This document shows, one piece after another, positions 42,217 to 52,200 of a stretch of DNA of 64,000 bases (position 1 is its first letter; each line of letters opens with the position of its first letter). Source of the stretch: Brevundimonas subvibrioides. Lineage in GTDB: Bacteria; Pseudomonadota; Alphaproteobacteria; Caulobacterales; Caulobacteraceae. The stretch covers positions 744,001-808,000 of the forward strand of contig NZ_CP114542.1 in assembly GCF_027271155.1 (NCBI RefSeq), written 5' to 3'. The translations under genes were made by a program, and so were the position numbers. The notes under the pieces were generated by a model. It ran no database searches. It was not told the DNA's origin and saw only the letters and a list, made by a program, of their open reading frames with translations.

Positions 42217-43407
42217 ATGATGCCGGCGGCGGACGAACGGATCGGGGAGGCGGGGGGTCGGTGGATTCCGCGCGCCGAGGTCCTGTCGATGCTGGGGGTC
42301 AAGACCCAGACCCTCTATGCCTACGTCAGCCGTGGCCGGATCACCGCCCGGCCTGACCCCAGCGATCCCCGCAGGAGTCTGTATGCCGCCGCCGACGTCG
42401 CCCGCCTGAAGGGCAGCTCGGGTGGGGAGGTCGCGGGCCAGGTCCTGCCCTTCGAACCTGCCGTCAAGGGTGAGGCGGTCATCCAGTCCTGCGTCAGCCT
42501 GGCGACCGACGGACGCATCTATTATCGCGGACGGGATGCGACGGAGTGGGCGCAAGGCGCGACGGTCGAGGAGACGGCGCGGCTGCTCTGGGGATGTGGC
42601 GACCACAATCCGTTTGCGGGTCTCGGCGTCCGGGTCGACGGCGCCAGCGGAGCGTCGCCCCGCGCACGCCTGTTCGCCGCCCTGTCGCGGCGCGCCGAAG
42701 AGGATGAGCCGTCGCCGGGACGCGACGTCGCAAGCCTGCAACGGGAGGCGGCTACGGCTCTGAACGAGGTCGTCGACGCCATGGCCGGGCCGGGGCCCCG
42801 TCTGTTCTTTCACCAGCGGCTCGCGCGGGGCTGGAAGATGCTGGAGCGCGACAGCGTTCACCTGAAGCGCGCCCTGGTGCTGGCGGCCGATCATGATCTG
42901 AACCCGGCGGTGCTGGCCACGCGGGCAGCGGCGTCGGGCGGTGCGTCACCGGCCGGGGCCGCCATGGCCGGTCTGGCGGCCCTGTCCGCCTCGCCGATGG
43001 CGCGGACGCTGAAGGCCGTCATCACCTATGTCATCGAGGCCCGCCGCGACCCCGCCGGGGCGGCGCGCCGGCACATGGAGGCCTCGGGAGCGATCCCGGG
43101 CTTTGGCAGCGAGAGCTTTCCACTGGGTGATCCACGGGCCGATGCGCTTCTGGCCCTGGCCGATCTCCCCCCCGATCTGACGGCGGTTCTGCGGGAGGGC
43201 GAGGCGGCAAGCGGATCGCGTGCCGGGTTCGCGCTCGCCCTGGCCGTCCTGGCGCGTCGGCTCGACCTGCCGCGCGAAGGGGCGCTGGACATGTTCCTGG
43301 TCGGGCGACTGACCGGGTTGATGGCCCATGCGCTGGATCAGATCACCGACGGCTCGCCTATCCGGGCGCGCCTGCGCTATGTGGGGCCGAGGCCGGGAGC
43401 GGAGTGA
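42217..43407 (+). CDS. HTH-citrate-synthase-like protein without catalytic residues
   Basis: This 396-residue protein has an N-terminal MerR/excisionase-like helix-turn-helix (about 16-45; WIPRAEVLSMLGVKTQTLYAYVSRG) fused to a citrate-synthase fold. The oxaloacetate-region His is kept (ADHDLN, H226). All three catalytic positions look lost: the GPxHGG loop reads LSASPMAR (257-263), the GFGHxxY loop reads GFGSES (Ser298) and the DFAL aspartate reads GFAL (Gly337). It is therefore more likely a sensor or regulator than an enzyme. GGGGGA is eight bases before the chosen ATG (42217); 42175 and 42211 are alternatives. Confidence 0.8.
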   Translation: MMPAADERIGEAGGRWIPRAEVLSMLGVKTQTLYAYVSRGRITARPDPSDPRRSLYAAADVARLKGSSGGEVAGQVLPFEPAVKGEAVIQSCVSLATDGRIYYRGRDATEWAQGATVEETARLLWGCGDHNPFAGLGVRVDGASGASPRARLFAALSRRAEEDEPSPGRDVASLQREAATALNEVVDAMAGPGPRLFFHQRLARGWKMLERDSVHLKRALVLAADHDLNPAVLATRAAASGGASPAGAAMAGLAALSASPMARTLKAVITYVIEARRDPAGAARRHMEASGAIPGFGSESFPLGDPRADALLALADLPPDLTAVLREGEAASGSRAGFALALAVLARRLDLPREGALDMFLVGRLTGLMAHALDQITDGSPIRARLRYVGPRPGAE

Positions 43408-43432
43408 CCCCGGAGCGACTTTCGGGGATTTC

Positions 43433-44242
43433 ATGTCTGACTGGCTGGCGGCGATCATTCTGGGCCTCGTCGAGGGGCTGACCGAGTTCATCCCGGTCTC
43501 GTCCACCGGCCACCTGCTGCTGGCCAAGAGCGTGCTGAAGCTGGCCGACGAGCCGTGGGACACCTTCATCGTCATGATCCAGCTGGGGGCGATCCTGGCG
43601 GTCGTGGCCCTGTATTTCGGACGGCTGTGGAAGGTGTTGATCGGCCTGCCGGGCAAGGATCCGTCCGCTCGCCGGTTCGCATACTCGGTCCTGCTGGCCT
43701 TCTTTCCGTCGGCGCTGCTGGGCCTGCTGATCCACGACTTCATCAAGGCGGTGCTGTTCAATCCGACCATCGTCTGCGTCAGCCTGATCGTCGGCGGATT
43801 TGCCCTGATCGCCCTGGAGCGTTGGGCCCCCCGGCCGCGCGAGCACGACGCCATGACCTTCTCGCTGAAGACGGCCCTGGGCGTGGGCCTGTTCCAGTGT
43901 CTGTCCATCATTCCCGGGGTCTCACGGTCCGGGGCCACCATCGTCGGGGGCCTGCTGCTGGGCGTCGACAAGCGGGCGGCGGCGGAGTTCTCCTTCTTCC
44001 TGGCCATTCCGACCATGGTCGGAGCCTTCGCCCTGGATTTCTGGGAGAGCCGCGATCTGCTGACCGGCGATGCGATCCAGCTGATCGGCATCGGCTTTGT
44101 GGTGTCCTTCGTCAGTGGCCTGTTCGTGGTTCGGACCATGCTGGATTTCGTGACCCGGCATGGCTTCACCCCCTTCGCCTGGTGGCGGATCGCCGTCGGG
44201 GTGATCGGACTGTGCCTGCTCTGGACAGGTGTCCTGGCCTGA
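43433..44242 (+). CDS. uppP: UppP, undecaprenyl-diphosphatase
   Basis: This 269-residue inner-membrane protein recycles undecaprenyl diphosphate to the monophosphate carrier for peptidoglycan and O-antigen, and gives bacitracin resistance. The two family motifs are clear: EGLTEFIPVSSTGHL near residues 14-28, and PGVSRSGATIV near 160-170, with the catalytic Ser/Arg. The ATG at 43433 follows GGGGA. It lies 25 bases after the HTH-citrate-synthase-like gene on the same strand and is probably co-transcribed. Confidence 0.96.
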   Translation: MSDWLAAIILGLVEGLTEFIPVSSTGHLLLAKSVLKLADEPWDTFIVMIQLGAILAVVALYFGRLWKVLIGLPGKDPSARRFAYSVLLAFFPSALLGLLIHDFIKAVLFNPTIVCVSLIVGGFALIALERWAPRPREHDAMTFSLKTALGVGLFQCLSIIPGVSRSGATIVGGLLLGVDKRAAAEFSFFLAIPTMVGAFALDFWESRDLLTGDAIQLIGIGFVVSFVSGLFVVRTMLDFVTRHGFTPFAWWRIAVGVIGLCLLWTGVLA

Positions 44243-44279
44243 CTTGTCAGGAGCGGGCTTTCGGAGGAACCTGAGCGCC

Positions 44280-44600
44280 ATGACCCACGCCCCCGCGCCC
44301 GGTGACCGATATGCCTCGTTCGAGGCCTTCTATCCGTACTACATCCACGAACACTCCAACCGGACCTGCCGGCGCATCCACATCGTGGGCTCGGCGCTGG
44401 TGATCGTGGCCGCGCTGCTGGGCCTGTTCGTGAACGCCTGGTGGTTTCTGGCCATGCCGCTGGTGGGCTACGGCTTTGCCTGGGTCGGGCATTTCTTCTT
44501 CGAGAAGAACCGGCCCGCCACCTTCCAGTACCCGCTGTGGAGCCTGATGGGCGACTGGCGGATGTTCTTCGAGACCATCAGCGGCAAGCGGAAGTTCTAG
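44280..44600 (+). CDS. DUF962 / Mpo1-like membrane protein
   Basis: This 106-residue protein has two membrane segments and the DUF962 pattern FYPYYIHEHSNRTCRRIHIVGS, then GYGFAWVGHFFFEKNRPATFQYPLWSLMGDWRMF. Yeast Mpo1, of the same family, is an iron-dependent dioxygenase of 2-hydroxy fatty acids, and the conserved histidines (H-x-H near residues 24-26, H35, H60-65) are kept here. A similar lipid oxidation is possible but unproven. A GGAGGA site precedes the ATG; the stop overlaps the convergent gene. Confidence 0.85.
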   Translation: MTHAPAPGDRYASFEAFYPYYIHEHSNRTCRRIHIVGSALVIVAALLGLFVNAWWFLAMPLVGYGFAWVGHFFFEKNRPATFQYPLWSLMGDWRMFFETISGKRKF

Positions 44601-45157
44601 TCACCCGTCCGCGTCAGGCGCGTCTGGTTGCGGAAGCGCCAGGCGGTGTCGTCGGCGCCGACGGGGCGGACCTCCTTGACCTCCAGCAGGCTATCGCCGT
44701 CGCGCGTCTCGGTGACGCGGATATCGGCGGGCTGGTCATCGTCCTCGCCCGTTTCCGAATAGATCAGGGTCCATCGGGTGGCGTCGGTAAAGGCCGCGAC
44801 ACGGACGGTCCCGGTCGACAATTCCGGCGGGGTACCCGCGCGGAAGCTGGCCGACGTCGAGGTCCCGGCCGCGCGATCGTCCAGGCTGACGGTGGTGATC
44901 CAGACCGGCTTGTCGGGACCGTCGTCGAACAGGGACTGGCGCACCTGGGTCGCGCCGTCGCCGGGCGTCGTGATGGTGGTGGTGACGGGAATCTCGAACA
45001 GCTGGTCGGTCTGGTAGTCCCGGTAGCCGAGCGCGCCGGACCATTGGCCGGCCAGCCCGAGGCGGAGATCGGTGGCGGTCGGCTGGCCTTGCGCCAGGGC
45101 CGCACAGGGCATGATGACGAGCAGGGCCAGGGCGGTGGCCAGCAGGCGAAGGGTCAT
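44597..45157 (-). CDS. secreted protein of unknown function
   Basis: This 186-residue product has a Sec signal peptide (MTLRLLATALALLVIMPCAALAQ) with a cut after AQ, and a mainly beta-strand body (GQWSGALGYRDYQTDQLFEIPVTTTITTPGDG; ATRWTLIYSETGEDDD). I do not recognise the family; the GxWSGxLxYxDY start recalls small periplasmic lipocalin-like folds. The ATG has a GGGAG site. It follows the S41 peptidase gene by 14 bases and is probably its operon partner. Confidence 0.68.
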   Translation of the reverse strand: MTLRLLATALALLVIMPCAALAQGQPTATDLRLGLAGQWSGALGYRDYQTDQLFEIPVTTTITTPGDGATQVRQSLFDDGPDKPVWITTVSLDDRAAGTSTSASFRAGTPPELSTGTVRVAAFTDATRWTLIYSETGEDDDQPADIRVTETRDGDSLLEVKEVRPVGADDTAWRFRNQTRLTRTGD

Positions 45158-45171
45158 GACGGGGCTCCCGA

Positions 45172-46641
45172 TCAGGCGGAAAGGATGTGGGCGGTGGCGG
45201 CGGCCATCTGGGGGTCGGTTCCGGCGGCGATGTCGGCCACGGTCGTCGGGACCAGCAGGTCGGGCGCGATCCCGGCGTCGGGCTGGGGCGTCTCCGGGAA
45301 GGAGGCGATCAGCGGCAGGTCGACCTCGATGCGCGAGGCGGGCAGCCGCAGGAAGCAGAAGGCACCGCCGTTGATGCCTCGCCGGTTTCCGCCGGTCGAT
45401 GTGCCGACCAGGGTCGCGGTTCGGCTTTCCTGAACCGACTGGGCGAAGCCGAAGGTGGCCGAGGAATTGGACGCGTCGCACAGCACGGCGACCGGTCCGG
45501 CGAAGCGGCGGCCGGTGGGGCGGATCCGCGTCGCCACCTCGCCGTCGTCGTAGCGGGTCAGGCGATAGAAGCCCGGCCGGTCGGCATCGGGAACCGCCTG
45601 GCCGCCCCAGTCCAGGAACGACCGGTCCCAGGTGTCGAGGTAGGGGTGCAGGGCCTGGGGTGCGCTCCGGTAGCGGACGAAACGCTGGTTGCGAGACAGG
45701 GCGAAATCGCGCGTGACGAGGCGGCTCAGGATGACATTGCCGCAGTCTTCACCGCCCTCGTTGCCGCGCAGGTCGACGATCAGCCCCCTGGCCCCGTCGC
45801 CGGTCAGGTCGTCCATCACGCCGCCCAGCCAGGTCTGCCAGTCGAAGGTTGAGTTGTAGAGCGCCCAGCCGGGCATGGTCAGGCGGGCAATGCCGTCTGC
45901 GCCCTTGTCCAGTGTCCATGGGTTGGCGTCGCCGGACGGCTGTGTGGCGGAGGGGGCCCCGGCCTGGCGCTCGGCCAGGGTCAGCAGGGTGGCCATGACC
46001 ACCGGCCCGTCAGCCAGGGTGAAGGCGGCCCGGTCGACAAGGCCGGGAAGGACGAGCGGCAGGTGGATGTCCGGCGTTTCGAATTCGTCGTCGCCGCGCA
46101 CCTCCATCAGGCTGATGCGCTTGGCATCGTTATGGCCGTCGGCGCGGGCCAGGGGGATCAGGCGGGCGAGGATGTCGGGTGCCGGCACCCCGTTGATGGC
46201 CGTGACGCGGGTGCCGCGCGGGAAGGCCTCTTCGCCGGATTGGTCCGCTGTCACGACCATCTGCCCGTCGATCCAGACATAACGGAACGGCACCAGCTCG
46301 CGCCCCAGGTACAGCCGGTCGCGCACGGCCGCCCCTCCATTGTAAGGGCTGGGATAGGTATGGCCGCAGCGGACCGAGGCGGTAACGCGCGTCAGGGCCA
46401 GGAACCGGTCCCGGAAGGACGCGGGTGCCTTCCATGCCGCCGACAGTCCATTCAGACGCGCGGTGATCTCATCGGGCGAGCTGTAGCGATACAGCCCCGG
46501 GTGCATCGTCTGCCAGGCCTGGCGCAGGATCTCGACATCGCCGGACCAGTCCTCGCTCACCGCATCGCCAGCGAAGGCGGGCGTGGCGGCGCAAAGGGCG
46601 AGGCCTCCGGACATCTGAAGCAGGTGGCGACGGGACAGCAT
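45172..46641 (-). CDS. S41-family peptidase with Tat signal
   Basis: This 489-residue protein has a twin-arginine signal (LSRRHLLQMSGGLALCAATPAFA). The C-terminal-processing-protease-like domain has LIVDLRGNEGGEDCG and the putative nucleophile in CDASNSSATFGFAQ, then TSTGGNRRGINGG. It lacks an obvious PDZ domain. The region near residues 85-105 (RCGHTYPSP) is typical of the S41 type found in secreted metabolic peptidases. The GGAG site supports the ATG at 46641. It lies 38 bases after the membrane AraC regulator gene on the same strand. Confidence 0.82.
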   Translation of the reverse strand: MLSRRHLLQMSGGLALCAATPAFAGDAVSEDWSGDVEILRQAWQTMHPGLYRYSSPDEITARLNGLSAAWKAPASFRDRFLALTRVTASVRCGHTYPSPYNGGAAVRDRLYLGRELVPFRYVWIDGQMVVTADQSGEEAFPRGTRVTAINGVPAPDILARLIPLARADGHNDAKRISLMEVRGDDEFETPDIHLPLVLPGLVDRAAFTLADGPVVMATLLTLAERQAGAPSATQPSGDANPWTLDKGADGIARLTMPGWALYNSTFDWQTWLGGVMDDLTGDGARGLIVDLRGNEGGEDCGNVILSRLVTRDFALSRNQRFVRYRSAPQALHPYLDTWDRSFLDWGGQAVPDADRPGFYRLTRYDDGEVATRIRPTGRRFAGPVAVLCDASNSSATFGFAQSVQESRTATLVGTSTGGNRRGINGGAFCFLRLPASRIEVDLPLIASFPETPQPDAGIAPDLLVPTTVADIAAGTDPQMAAATAHILSA

Positions 46642-46679
46642 GGGGAACTCCGCGAAGGACACCCCGAGCATCGCCGGGA

Positions 46680-47843
46680 TCAGCGGACGGCGCGCCTCAT
46701 TTCCGGCAGCGGTGGTCGAAAATCACGATTTGAGACGCCGCGCCGATAGCGGGACGGCGCGACGCCGTAGCGGGCCTGGAAGGCACGGTTGAAGCTGGCC
46801 TTGGAGCTGAACCCCGCATCGAACGCCAGGCTCAGCAGGTCGTCACGCGAACCGGTGTCGAGCGCGGCGGCGACCGCCTCTGCCCGGACGCCGTTGATCC
46901 AGGATGAAAAATTTACGCCCAGACCCAGGTTGATCGCGCGCGATAGCCGCCCGGTGTTGGTCGCGAGCCGCCGCGCCAGCACCGGCAGGCCGAGATCCGG
47001 CTCCGTTGCCCAGCCGGCCTGACGAAGGCGGGTGTCGAAGTCTTTCGCGATGGAGGTCCAGTCGGGGGCGACGGGCACTTCGACCGATGCGGGGTCCACA
47101 GCCGTCCCGTCCAGAACGGGAAACCGCAAGGTCGTGTGACGCCAGCCCTCTATGGCCAGATAGAGGCCGATGACGACGAGCGACAGATACAGGCCCGTCT
47201 CCTGGAAGAAGTCGATGCCGCCACTGAGCCAGTCCCACAGGGTGAAGGCGGCATACAGGAAAAGCACGGCCACCAGGGCGACGATGACCCGCGCCAGCCA
47301 GCCGGTGGCGAACCGGTCGTCGTCGCTGCGGGCCTGGGCCAGGTCGCGGCGATAGCTCTTCAGAAGACGCAGGGACCAGACGGCATAGAGGCTGAGCGAA
47401 ACCAGAAGGGCCAGCTCGAACGCCGGACTGACGAACCGGGCGTGACCGCCGGTGTACCAGGTCCATTTCGCGTCGAGCGGCAGGGCGAAACAGGTCAGGG
47501 TGTAGCCGAGCTGGATCATCGGCGGCAGGAGATGCAGGGCGAACCGGGTCGGCAGGCGTCCACGCACAAGGGCGTGGGTATAGGCGAACAGCAGGGGTGG
47601 AAGCGCCAGGGTCAGGGCCAGCGGCGCGAAGGTCAGCCAGCGCCAGGCATCATAGGCACCCGCAAAGCCGATCGTATAGGGCGTCACGACTCCCGCCAGC
47701 ACGATGAGGAAGGCCGTCAGCAGACGGTTCGCCAGTGCATTCGGCGTCTGGAACGCGATCGCCGCGGCGAGCAGGAGCAACTGCAGGCTGGCGAACCCGA
47801 GGATCGCCACGCGCCAGCCGAGATAGAGGGTCACACCATCCAT
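46680..47843 (-). CDS. AraC-family regulator embedded in the membrane
   Basis: This 387-residue protein has seven or eight membrane segments (about 8-225) followed by a C-terminal AraC/XylS helix-turn-helix domain (about 270-375). The DNA-binding part shows LPVLARRLATNTGRLSRAIN and the AraC signature LSLAFDAGFSSKASFNRAFQARYGVAPSRYR. Such proteins probably sense a signal at the membrane and bind DNA from there. It is followed by the S41 peptidase and the secreted protein, which it may control. Confidence 0.85.
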   Translation of the reverse strand: MDGVTLYLGWRVAILGFASLQLLLLAAAIAFQTPNALANRLLTAFLIVLAGVVTPYTIGFAGAYDAWRWLTFAPLALTLALPPLLFAYTHALVRGRLPTRFALHLLPPMIQLGYTLTCFALPLDAKWTWYTGGHARFVSPAFELALLVSLSLYAVWSLRLLKSYRRDLAQARSDDDRFATGWLARVIVALVAVLFLYAAFTLWDWLSGGIDFFQETGLYLSLVVIGLYLAIEGWRHTTLRFPVLDGTAVDPASVEVPVAPDWTSIAKDFDTRLRQAGWATEPDLGLPVLARRLATNTGRLSRAINLGLGVNFSSWINGVRAEAVAAALDTGSRDDLLSLAFDAGFSSKASFNRAFQARYGVAPSRYRRGVSNRDFRPPLPEMRRAVR

Positions 47844-47904
47844 GACCGGACATTAGGCCGGGTCGGGCGCGCATCGCAAAGCGCCACTGGACGTCGGACG
47901 GGCG

Positions 47905-48534
47905 TCAGTTGGACGCGGTGTTCCAGGCGGGTGGGCAGCCGTCGAAACGGCCCGCATTGGTGATGGTCAGGCGCTGCTGGTTGAAGCGCATGGCCGGCTG
48001 CATCGAGCCGCGGCCATTTCCGGTATAGAGGTCGACCCGCTCGCCCCGGATGGCACCGCCGGTGTCCGACGCATACCAGTAGCCGTCGTGCAGGCTGCCA
48101 TCGGGCATCCGCATGCCGACGGTCTCGCGAATGAACACGCGCGTGCGACGGGGAATGACGCGGGGATCGCTGGCCAGGGTCCGCATCGGCACAGGGCGGC
48201 ATCCCAGGGAATCGTTGCCCGTCGCTCCGCCACCGCCGGCGTGATAGAGACTGGCACGCGCGCTCCAGTCCGGATCGCGGGCCATCAGCTCGGCCTGTTC
48301 GGGGCTCAGAGCCAGATCAGCACCCGGTGCCTCGACGGAACCGTTCGCGCTCGCAGGGCTTTCCCTCACCACCGGATCGGCAGCCACGGCTGCTTCGTAG
48401 GTGATGGGATCGCCAGCCGGAAAGGCTGAGGCCCAGAGCATGGCGAACGCCGCGAGGGTGTTGAACACAGATCGAGCTCGTCGTGACGCCGGTCCCCAGA
48501 CTGTACCGGCAGGGTGGCGTGTCGCCGCGTTCAA
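47905..48534 (-). CDS. 3D-domain protein (MltA-like fold)
   Basis: This 209-residue protein has a signal or anchor segment near residues 20-42 (SVFNTLAAFAMLWASAFPAG) and a C-terminal 3D domain. Three aspartates mark it: YASDTGGAIRGERVDLYTG near residues 157-175, with the earlier DPRVIPRRTRVFI. The double-psi barrel occurs in lytic transglycosylases and cell-wall-associated proteins, so a role in peptidoglycan turnover is likely; substrate and activity are not shown. It stands alone, in front of the membrane AraC gene on the same strand. Confidence 0.82.
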   Translation of the reverse strand: MNAATRHPAGTVWGPASRRARSVFNTLAAFAMLWASAFPAGDPITYEAAVAADPVVRESPASANGSVEAPGADLALSPEQAELMARDPDWSARASLYHAGGGGATGNDSLGCRPVPMRTLASDPRVIPRRTRVFIRETVGMRMPDGSLHDGYWYASDTGGAIRGERVDLYTGNGRGSMQPAMRFNQQRLTITNAGRFDGCPPAWNTASN

Positions 48535-48690
48535 TGGCGAAAATGTGGCAACGTGACTGCCTGCGACCGGCTGTCCACCGATGTGGATGGATCAGTCAGC
48601 CATTGCCTGAGATAAGCGGAACCGGGGTTGGGCAACGGCCGCAAACGCGATAGCAGTATAGGACGATCATAAATCCTTTGCTGGGGTCCG

Positions 48691-49278
48691 ATGCTTACTG
48701 TTCATGGAGATATTCGTTCGGGCAACTGCTTGAAGGTCAAGTGGATGCTGGACGCGCTTGGCCTTGATTATCAGTGGGTCGAGGTGGACATCATGTCGGG
48801 CGGCAGCCGTACGCCGGAATTTCTCCTTTTGAATCCGTTCGGTCAGGTGCCGACGCTGGTGCTGGCGGATGGCCGGGCCCTGGCCCAGTCCAACGCGATC
48901 CTGCTGCATCTCGGCGAAGGCACGCGCTGGATCCCGGCCGACCCGTGGGAACGGGCGAAGATGTTGGAATGGCTGTTCTGGGAGCAATACAGCCACGAGC
49001 CCTATGTCGCGGTCGCACGGTTCCAGCGGGTTTATGCCGGCAAGACGGCGGCGGAGGTCGAGCCCCGCCTGATGGAGCGGGGCCATCTGGCCCTTGCGCG
49101 GATGGAGGCGGCGCTGGCGCATTCGACCTGGCTGGCGGGGGGACAGGCGGCGACGCTGGCCGATCTGGCGCTGGTCGCCTACACCCGGGTCGCGCACGAG
49201 GGCGGGTTCGACCTCGCGGCCTATCCGTCCTTGCGAGACTGGATCGGCCGCACCGAGGCGGCCTTTGCTATCGCCTAA
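48691..49278 (+). CDS. glutathione S-transferase-like protein
   Basis: This 195-residue protein has the GST fold: an N-domain with GDIRSGNCLKVKWMLDALGLDYQWVEVD, the cis-proline block FGQVPTLVL, the SNAILLHL glutathione-site serine and a helical C-domain ending TLADLALVAYTRVAHEGG. The LDYQWVEVDIMSGGSRTPEFL region is typical of the general bacterial class. It probably conjugates or reduces with glutathione; the substrate is unknown. It overlaps the convergent peptidase-permease gene by four bases. Confidence 0.86.
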   Translation: MLTVHGDIRSGNCLKVKWMLDALGLDYQWVEVDIMSGGSRTPEFLLLNPFGQVPTLVLADGRALAQSNAILLHLGEGTRWIPADPWERAKMLEWLFWEQYSHEPYVAVARFQRVYAGKTAAEVEPRLMERGHLALARMEAALAHSTWLAGGQAATLADLALVAYTRVAHEGGFDLAAYPSLRDWIGRTEAAFAIA

Positions 49279-52200
49279 TCCATGCCCCGCACATTGTCGT
49301 CCGAGTTCCGGTCGATCCATTTGTTGTAGGGATCGACGCCCGCGAAGGTCGGCCTGGCGGTCGTGACGAATCGGAACGTCTGGGTGCCGCTGTGCAGCGC
49401 ACGGCGTTCCAGAACCACGACATTGGACCGGTCGAAGGCCCCCTTGCCCGGTTCGGCGGTGAACAGGCCGATGTCGATGCTCTCGTTCAGCGGCGCTTCG
49501 GTCTCCTCGCCCTGGCCGTCGGCATAGAGCTTCCTCGCCTCCACCGTGACGGCGACGTCCCAGCGGCCGTCGGGGCGGCGCGTGGCCGTCGAGGCCGTCG
49601 TCTTCAGATCGTACAGGGTGATCTTTTCGAACAGGTCGGTGATCAGGGCCTGTTTGTCGGCCGGGGCATTGGCGCGGATCAGGGCGATCAGGTCGACCGA
49701 GCGCGGATAGGGTGCGCCCTTGAAGGCGTGGGCGCTGAGGAACTGCGACAGGGCGCGGTTCAGGTTCGCCTCGCCGATCTGGTCCTTGAGCAGATACATG
49801 ACCAGCGCACCCTTGCGGTAGTGGATGTACTGCTGGTTCTCGACCCGGTTCAGCGGCAGTTCCTCGATCCGTTCGGTGCCGCGCGAGCGCAGGTAGTTGT
49901 TCAGCTCGAACTGCAGGAAGCGGCGGATCTTGTCGGGGCCGTACAGCCGCTCCATCACCATCAGGGCCGAATACTGGGCCAGGGTCTCCGACAGCAGAGT
50001 CATGCCCTGCATGTTCGCGCCCACGACCTGGTGCGCCCACCACTGGTGCCCGAACTCGTGGGCTCCGACGTAGGTGACGTAGTCGATCTTGTTCGGGTCC
50101 TTCAGGTCCGCGATGAAGCCGAGCCCCTCGGACCAGGCGAAGGTGTTGGGGAAGGACTGGGCGTAGTCGGCATAGGCCGGGAACTCGCTGATCCGCGCCT
50201 GACGGAACTGATACGGCGAGAAATTGGCCTGGTAGTAGTCCAGCGAGGTGGCCAGGGCCGTCATCATGCGGTCGACGTTCCGGCCGTGCCGGGCGTCGTG
50301 ATAGACGACCATTTCCACGCCGTTGTGCATCCGCCGGGCGATCTCGTAGCGGGCCGACTGGACCGACAGGAAGTACAGCACCGGCGACTCGGTGACGAAC
50401 CGGACGGTGCGTCGGCCGTCGCGGGTCACGTCGCTACGCTGATAGCCGGGGGCCAGGGGCGTCTGGTCGGCGTCGGTGGTGACGGTGACGTCGGTCGTGA
50501 CCCAGTCCGCGCCGATGTAGTTCCGGCCCGTCGCGCTCATGTCTTCCAGTTTGGCCGGGCGCAGTTCTGCGGGCAGGCCGAACTTGCGACGCTTGGCCCG
50601 GTCCTGCAGCGTGCCATTCCGGTCCATGCCGATGATCGGCGCGAACTCCTGGTTGGTGACGAAGGTGCCGTTGTCGACGATCCGGGTCGTATTGCCGCCG
50701 AGCCTGAAGCCGCGCTGTTCCAGAACCGTGTCGAACGAGACCGTGCGGCGCTCGCCCGGGGCCATCGGGGTGGCGAAGCGATAGATGCGATAGCTGAACT
50801 CGGGCCACTCGCGGACCATCCGTGCGCCCTGGACGTCGAGCGCCTTGATCTCCAGATCGTCGTTCCAGCGCAGGTGCATTTCCGACAGCGGGGCCCCGGT
50901 GCGGTTCTCGATCGTATAGGTCCCGCGCGTCTCGAGCCGGGGGGCACGGGGATGCAGGTCGAGGTCCAGCTTCACGTCCACCAGCGTCGGCTGGGGCGTG
51001 GTCTCGAAGCGCAGCAGGGTCTTCTCGTAGTCGGCCTGGAGGCGTTCCTGCGACCCCTGGTTCCGGTATTCGTTCCAGACGTTGGTATTGACGTAGATGA
51101 AGCTGCCGAGGCCGATGAAGGCCACCAGGGCGACGCCGCCGATGATGCCCGCCGGTCCCATCAGACGCGAGGGCAGACGACGCAGACGGGGCAGGTAGCG
51201 GGTCTCGGTCCCCCGGCGCCAGAGGCCGTAGCCGAGCACCAGAAGGATGATAGCCGCCATGGTCCAGTAGGCGTCGGTCCAGTTGGCGAAGCCCCGGAAA
51301 TCCCCCTGGCCGTTCATGTCCGACAGCGGCACGCCGATACCGGATCCGTAGCGATACAGGATGTGGTCGAAGCCCAGATTGGACATCACGAGGGTGGAGA
51401 TCAGATAGACCACCATGATGGCCCAGCCGACGAACTTGTTGGGCGACAGCGACTGGACGAAGATGGCCAGCACCGCGATCAGGCCGAAGTTCACGGCCCC
51501 CGGCAGCACATACCACATCAGGTATTTGCCGAGCTCGAAGTCGTAATAGCCCTTGAACGTCTGGACGGCGACGCCGGCGACGACCCCCGCCAGCAGGATC
51601 GAGACCAGCACCAGGACCAGCGCCAGGGTCTTGGGCAGAATGAAGGTCCAGTCCGGCGTGGACGAGGCGTCGATGATCTCGTGCACCTTGCGGTCACGAT
51701 CGCGCCAGACCAGCTCGCCGGAATAGTAGATCGCGACAATGATGGAGATCAGGCCGAACGCGCCCAGCAGGCCCGAGATGACCGTGCGCGTGACCAGCAG
51801 AATCGGCGCACCGTAGATCTCGCCCAGCACGAGCAGGGTGGTGGTTGCGAAGGCGAAGCCCAGCAGGATCAGTACGGCGAAGGCCGGGCTCTTGAACACC
51901 ATGGCCATCTCGATGCCGGTGCGCGACGCGAGACGGCTCCAGCTCGCGGCAAGGCCCTCGGTCGGCGAGGCGAGGGGCCGGTCGACGACGCCGGGTGCGG
52001 CGGGGGCGGCGGCCAGGGCGCGCAGCTTGTCCAGCTTGCCTGCCTTCGCGCCCCGGACGGCCGGCTGATAGAGGACATAGGCCAGGGCCAGGACACCGAC
52101 GCTGACCCCGATCCAGATGATCCGGTTCCACAGCAGGACGCCTTCCAGAGGGGCATTGATCGTGTTGCGCTCGATCGCGGTCCAGTAGCGGGTGACGAGG

